DNA from: Streptomyces sp. 1331.2
GTDB lineage: Bacteria; Actinomycetota; Actinomycetes; Streptomycetales; Streptomycetaceae
DNA: 64,000 nt
NCBI RefSeq assembly: GCF_900199205.1
Contig: NZ_OBMJ01000001.1
Location: forward strand, 6,193,001-6,257,000
Direction of reading: 5' to 3'
The first letter of the stretch is position 1, and every line of letters begins with the position of its first letter. Position numbers and translations under genes: made by a program. This document shows, piece by piece, positions 60,478-64,000 of this stretch. Below the pieces are notes generated by a model. It was not told the DNA's origin. It did no database searches and worked only from the letters and a program-made list of their open reading frames with translations.

Positions 60478-61812
60478 TCAGGCCGGGGTGGGCAGGAACA
60501 GGGACTCGACCCGCTCGCGGACCACCTCGGCGGCCTCGAAGTCCTCGGCGATCACGCAGAACCGCACGGTGCCGTCGGCGTGGCTGAACGCCTTCACCAG
60601 GACGACGCCGGTGCGACTGGCCCGGTCGTAGGCGAGGCCGGCCGCGGCGAGCTTCTCGGCGGCGGCCGTGAACGAGGGCACCGGCCACTTGCAGTACTCC
60701 ACGAGCACCCGGCTGTCGGCGTAGTCCGGCCCCACCAGTTGCCGGCCGATGACGGTGTAGATGTGGGTGGAACCGGTGATCCGCCCGTTGTACTCGGTGA
60801 ACATCACCTCGCCGGTGCCGGTCACGATGGCGTCGGCGCAGAACTGCCCGCGGAAGCCCATCATCCGCAGCGTCTCGCACAACCGGCCGCCGGCGGCGAC
60901 CAGTTCGGGCAGCGCGCGGGGCGGCAGCCCGGGGGAGGGGATCACCTGGGCGTTGGCGACCGGCGCGGAGAGCATCTCGCCGTGCTCGGAGAAGACCGGG
61001 CCGTCGTCGGTGATGACGAACTCCACGAAGATGCCCCGGCTGTCGGGGACGTAGCGCTCGACCACGGCCGGGTAGCGGCTGCCGTTGGTGGCCCACTCCC
61101 ACCGCTCGTCCAGGTAGGCCCGGATCGCGGCGCGGTCGGGCAGGACGAGCACCCGCTCGGCGCCGACCGGGCGGTAGCCGTCGACCGGGCTGACGATCTC
61201 GTTGCCCAGCCCGCCGCAGGAGTAGTCGCGCTTGACCATCACCGGGTAGCCCTTGGCGAAGAGGCCGGCGATGACCTCCTCGGCGTCGACCTTGCTGGTG
61301 CACACCCCGCCCTCCGGCAGCGGCACGCCGGAGCCGGCCGCCACCGCGCGGAAGACCGCCTTGCTGTTGAGCAGCATCCCGCCGCCCTGGCCGACGAAGG
61401 CGTGGCCGGGGACGGCCTGCAGGAAGCCGAGCGCGCGGCCCAGTTCGACCACCGAGGCCTCCGGCGTCAGCGGGATCACGTCCTCGACGGGCCGGTCGGC
61501 GATGGCCTTGGCGAGGTCGCCGCGGAACTCCGGGTCGGCCAGCCGGTCGGCGGTGAGCAGGTCGGTGCCCACCACGCCGGGCGGGGGCACCAGCACCTGG
61601 AAGGAGGAGCGCGGGGTGCCGGTCAGGGCGGTGATGTAGTCGACCAGCTCCTCCTCGGGCTCCTGCGGCAGGACGACGATGTCGTCCGGCCGGGCGAACC
61701 AGATGAGCAGCTGGGCGGAGGCGGCGGCCGTCTGCAGGTGCGCCTGCGGCAGCAGCGCCGGGTCGCCGGCGAGTTCGTCGGTGAAGCAGTTGCCGATCAG
61801 CAGCCTGGGCAT
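60478..61812 (-). CDS. PGM1-like ATP-grasp peptide ligase
   Basis: 444 aa from ATG 61810-61812 behind gaaggga; PGM1 has nearly the same length as I recall. A pre-ATP-grasp domain (MPRLLIGNCFTDELAG, LLIWFARPDD) is followed by ATP-binding Lys in PVMVKRDYSCGGLGNEIV, metal ligands in FTEYNGRITGSTH and a separate C-terminal domain. PGM1 joins the guanidino-arylglycine carboxylate to the N-terminus of a ribosomal peptide in pheganomycin; a homologue in the resorcinomycin cluster uses glycine. It should release or extend the Dpg-derived unit here. 54 bp before the amidinotransferase. Confidence 0.88.
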   Translation of the reverse strand: MPRLLIGNCFTDELAGDPALLPQAHLQTAAASAQLLIWFARPDDIVVLPQEPEEELVDYITALTGTPRSSFQVLVPPPGVVGTDLLTADRLADPEFRGDLAKAIADRPVEDVIPLTPEASVVELGRALGFLQAVPGHAFVGQGGGMLLNSKAVFRAVAAGSGVPLPEGGVCTSKVDAEEVIAGLFAKGYPVMVKRDYSCGGLGNEIVSPVDGYRPVGAERVLVLPDRAAIRAYLDERWEWATNGSRYPAVVERYVPDSRGIFVEFVITDDGPVFSEHGEMLSAPVANAQVIPSPGLPPRALPELVAAGGRLCETLRMMGFRGQFCADAIVTGTGEVMFTEYNGRITGSTHIYTVIGRQLVGPDYADSRVLVEYCKWPVPSFTAAAEKLAAAGLAYDRASRTGVVLVKAFSHADGTVRFCVIAEDFEAAEVVRERVESLFLPTPA

Positions 61813-61851
61813 GGCGGTTCCCTTCGGAGGGGGCGTGCGGGAGGCGTCTGC

Positions 61852-61888
61852 GGGGCGGGGCGAGGGCGGGGTGGGGCAGGGACGGGGT
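61852..61888 (+). other. G-rich tract, potential G-quadruplex
   Basis: Seven runs of 3-4 G (ggggcggggcgaggg...) in 37 bases within the 83-bp gap between the two ATP-grasp genes. The transcript of the leftward operon would carry the C-rich strand. A structural effect on transcription is speculative. Confidence 0.45.
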
Positions 61889-61895
61889 GACGCTT

Positions 61896-63131
61896 TCACG
61901 GCAGGACGTAGACGCCCTGGTCCTCGTACGCCCGGATCCGGGCGCGGTCGCGGTCGACCGTCGCGAGCGAGGGCGCGGCGAGGTAGACGTAGCCCGGGAC
62001 GGTGGCCAGGTCGACGGTCCGCGGCACCGGCTGCCCGGGGGAGAGCGGCGCGCTCAGCTCCACGAAGGACTCCAGCGCGCGGTAGCGCTCCTGCCAGGCG
62101 TCCGAACCGGCCACCCCGGCCCGGTGGTTGGACAGGTAGACCTGGCGCAGCTCCTGCGACCAGCGCAGGTCCTCGTCCGGGAAGGCCTTGAAGGCCTCCG
62201 GGTCGGTCAGGGCCAGGGCGTACAGGTGGACGTGCGAGGTGCCAAGGTACTTCTCGTGCACCCAGGGGTGGATGGATCCCATCAGCCGTGCGCCGGTCTC
62301 GATCAGCACCGGCCCGGCAGGGGTGAGCATCACCTCGCTGTGCGCCGCGCCGTGCGCGATGCCGAGCGCCGTGACGGCCTCCTTGGTGTACGCCACTACC
62401 TGCTCGCCGCGCGGGTCGGAGCGCTGCACCGGCTCGTGGTAGTCGTACACCGGCGAGCCGTGAGGGCCCTTGTTCTTGGTGCACTTGAGGATCTCGGCGA
62501 CCTTGTGAACACCGTCCCGGGAGACGGTGTTGACGATGTACTCGTCGCCCTCCAGGTAGTCCTGGACGAGCACCGCCCGGTTGGCGGCGCCGATGAAGTT
62601 CGGCCGGCCGAGGACGTCCTCGGCGGCCTCGCGCACCTGCGCGGCGGTGGTGCAGACCCGGACGCCGTCGGTCGCGGCGCTGGCGAGCGGCTTGACCACG
62701 ACGGTGGTGCCGCCGTTCGCGGTGAACCAGGCCGTGGCCTGCCCGGCGTCGGCGGCGAGCGTGCCGGAGGGCGCCGCCAGCCCGGCCGCGCGCAGCAGCT
62801 CCGCCATCCGGGCCTTGTCCCGGCGGGCGGGTGCGGTGCGCACGTCGTTGCCGGGCAGGCCGAGCCGGTGCGCCAGGGCGTCGGCGAGCAGCACCCCGGA
62901 CTCGCCGCCCGCGATCACCCGGTCCACCCCCAGCCGGCGCAGGGCGGTGACCGCCTCGTCCTCCGGCAGGTGGCCGAGGTCGACGGCGTAGGCGTCCGGG
63001 TCGAAGCCGCGGGTGTAGGACTCGCGGAAGGCCGGCTGGGTGCGCAGGTGGACGCACTCCACCGCGTGCTCGGCGAGCTGTCCGACCAGGAGCCGGGAGG
63101 TCGAGAAGCCGTCCACTACCGCGATGCGCAT
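61896..63131 (-). CDS. ATP-grasp ligase 2 (BacD/carboxylate-amine type)
   Basis: 411 aa from ATG 63129-63131. Typical three-part ATP-grasp: N-terminal nucleotide fold (MRIAVVDGFSTSRLLVGQLA), Lys in TTVVVKPLASAATDGVRV, VLVQDYLEGDEYIVNTVS, and metal ligands in VLIETGARLMG. Relatives such as BacD/RizA form dipeptides from free L-amino acids. In the operon it could join the second amino acid, or prime the acceptor for the PGM1-like enzyme. Its presence beside a PGM1-like gene is not required for the known pheganomycin scheme. Confidence 0.85.
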   Translation of the reverse strand: MRIAVVDGFSTSRLLVGQLAEHAVECVHLRTQPAFRESYTRGFDPDAYAVDLGHLPEDEAVTALRRLGVDRVIAGGESGVLLADALAHRLGLPGNDVRTAPARRDKARMAELLRAAGLAAPSGTLAADAGQATAWFTANGGTTVVVKPLASAATDGVRVCTTAAQVREAAEDVLGRPNFIGAANRAVLVQDYLEGDEYIVNTVSRDGVHKVAEILKCTKNKGPHGSPVYDYHEPVQRSDPRGEQVVAYTKEAVTALGIAHGAAHSEVMLTPAGPVLIETGARLMGSIHPWVHEKYLGTSHVHLYALALTDPEAFKAFPDEDLRWSQELRQVYLSNHRAGVAGSDAWQERYRALESFVELSAPLSPGQPVPRTVDLATVPGYVYLAAPSLATVDRDRARIRAYEDQGVYVLP

Positions 63132-63141
63132 GCGAGGCTCC

Positions 63142-64000
63142 TCACTCGGGGTTCCCCTGGCCGGGGCGGATGTTCTGGTTGTGGTGCAGGGCGTTGCCCG
63201 GGTCGTACGCCGCCTTGACGGCGGCCAGCCGCCGGTAGCGCGCGTCCCCGTACACCTCCCGGACCCGGTCGGGGCGCTCGTCCACCAGGTAGTTGACGTA
63301 CGCGCCGGTGTGGCTCCACGGGTCGAGCCGTTCGACGGAGCGCCGGGTCCAGGCGATGTTCTCCAGGTCCTGCGCCCGCCTGCTCCACTGCGCGGAGACG
63401 GTGTGGATGAACGGCGCCTCCCGGCCGGGGAAGGCGCTGTCCTGGTCGGGGACGTCGGCGATCGCGCCGCGCAGGTACTCGAAGTTGATCGAGGACAGCG
63501 GGGAGGGCATCGCGGCCAGCGAGTCGACCATCTCGGCGGCGGCCGGCGCCGGGACGTCGGCCAGGTAGCGGGTCTTGGTGTAGTAGCGGTTGCCGTCCGG
63601 GCGTTCGTGGTCGCCGCCGCTCTGCAGCTGCCGGTAGCCGATCGGCCCGCTGCTCGCGGCGGCCGGCGGCAGGGCGGCGAACAGCGGCTCGGAGGCGGCC
63701 TCGGCCCGCTCGGGCGCGCCGAACCACACCGCCGTCAGGTAGAGCGCGGGGCGGCCGCGCAGCCGTTCGGGCAGCCAGGTCTCGTAACCGCCGTACTGGC
63801 CCGCGACCTTGAGCGCGCCGGCCACGTGCAGGTCCGCCGACAGCTCGCCCGCGAACGCCCGGTAGTTCGCCAACGCCTGTTCGGCCGAGGCGAGTTCGTA
63901 CACCCCGGTGCGGCGGTGCACCGGGACGGCCGGCCGCAGCCGCAGCGTGAACCGGGTGACGATCCCGAAGTTCCCGCCGCCGCCGCGCAGCGCCCACAGC
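63142..64000 (-). CDS. FAD-linked oxidase, berberine-bridge-enzyme-like (5' part outside window)
   Basis: The reading frame runs off the right edge; about 286 C-terminal residues are visible. The edge begins with LWALRGGGGNFGIVTRF, the FAD-binding segment just after the flavinylation region, and it ends with the BBE signature YDPGNALHHNQNIRP. Such secreted or cytosolic flavoenzymes oxidise phenols, amines or alcohols. It may carry out an aromatic oxidation in the Dpg pathway. The stop is 10 bp before the ATP-grasp 2 start, so the operon continues upstream beyond 64,000. Confidence 0.9.
   Translation of the reverse strand, partial: LWALRGGGGNFGIVTRFTLRLRPAVPVHRRTGVYELASAEQALANYRAFAGELSADLHVAGALKVAGQYGGYETWLPERLRGRPALYLTAVWFGAPERAEAASEPLFAALPPAAASSGPIGYRQLQSGGDHERPDGNRYYTKTRYLADVPAPAAAEMVDSLAAMPSPLSSINFEYLRGAIADVPDQDSAFPGREAPFIHTVSAQWSRRAQDLENIAWTRRSVERLDPWSHTGAYVNYLVDERPDRVREVYGDARYRRLAAVKAAYDPGNALHHNQNIRPGQGNPE

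Overview
The window is high-GC actinobacterial DNA and looks like Streptomycetaceae (Streptomyces or Kitasatospora). Supporting signs are strong third-position GC, GTG/TTG starts, 4-bp start/stop overlaps, DUF397 and Scr1-type HTH pairs, an RsbW-like ATPase, DUF1707 and SCO6745-type proteins, LAL-type regulators and a bldA-type TTA codon. No rRNA, tRNA or CRISPR array was seen.

Positions 1-26,143 are mostly ordinary chromosome: a 5'-truncated alpha/beta hydrolase, a beta-lactamase-fold esterase, DUF1707, an IS110 transposase remnant, a TetR gene divergent from a TIM-barrel-like gene around a perfect palindrome, a DUF397/HTH pair, cystathionine beta-synthase, an ML-fold lipid-recognition-like protein, a TetR-controlled DrrAB-type exporter, an aldo/keto reductase, a TetR/DUF4188 pair, ribulose-phosphate epimerase, a pirin and an McrBC-type restriction pair with a 51-codon third gene. 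An 83-bp hairpin-bearing element occurs twice, at 4.7 and 8.2 kb.

Positions 26,752-44,645 hold one rightward 12-gene operon with no described counterpart that I know. It combines the three carbapenem core enzyme types (CarA-like ATP-dependent cyclase, CarB-like carboxymethylproline synthase, and two CarC-like Fe/2-oxoglutarate oxygenases) with an acyl-AMP ligase, a split NRPS (A-T-C, then Cy-A-T-TE with a cysteine-type code), a free carrier protein, an acyl-CoA-dehydrogenase-fold flavin monooxygenase, a P450, a DHA2 exporter and a crotonyl-CoA carboxylase/reductase (CCR). My working model: CCR makes ethylmalonyl-CoA, a CarB variant with an opened pocket condenses it with pyrroline-5-carboxylate, and the 6-ethyl carboxymethylproline is cyclised and/or joined to cysteine by the NRPS. 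The CarA-like enzyme lacks the catalytic Tyr, so the ring-forming step is uncertain.

Positions 44,700-51,536 hold a terminator, a decayed small gene, a RidA protein, two LuxR-type regulators (one a 1,017-aa LAL) and an MFS exporter. Positions 51,577-64,000 are a leftward operon running in from beyond the window: berberine-bridge-type oxidase, two ATP-grasp ligases (one PGM1-like), amidinotransferase, O-methyltransferase, luciferase-like monooxygenase, HpgT-type aminotransferase and DpgA-B-C-D. This set fits a pheganomycin/resorcinomycin-type guanidino-dihydroxy(methoxy)phenylglycine start unit joined by a peptide ligase to an amino acid or ribosomal peptide. No precursor-peptide gene was found in the window. 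Whether the two operons make one hybrid product or two compounds cannot be settled from sequence alone.
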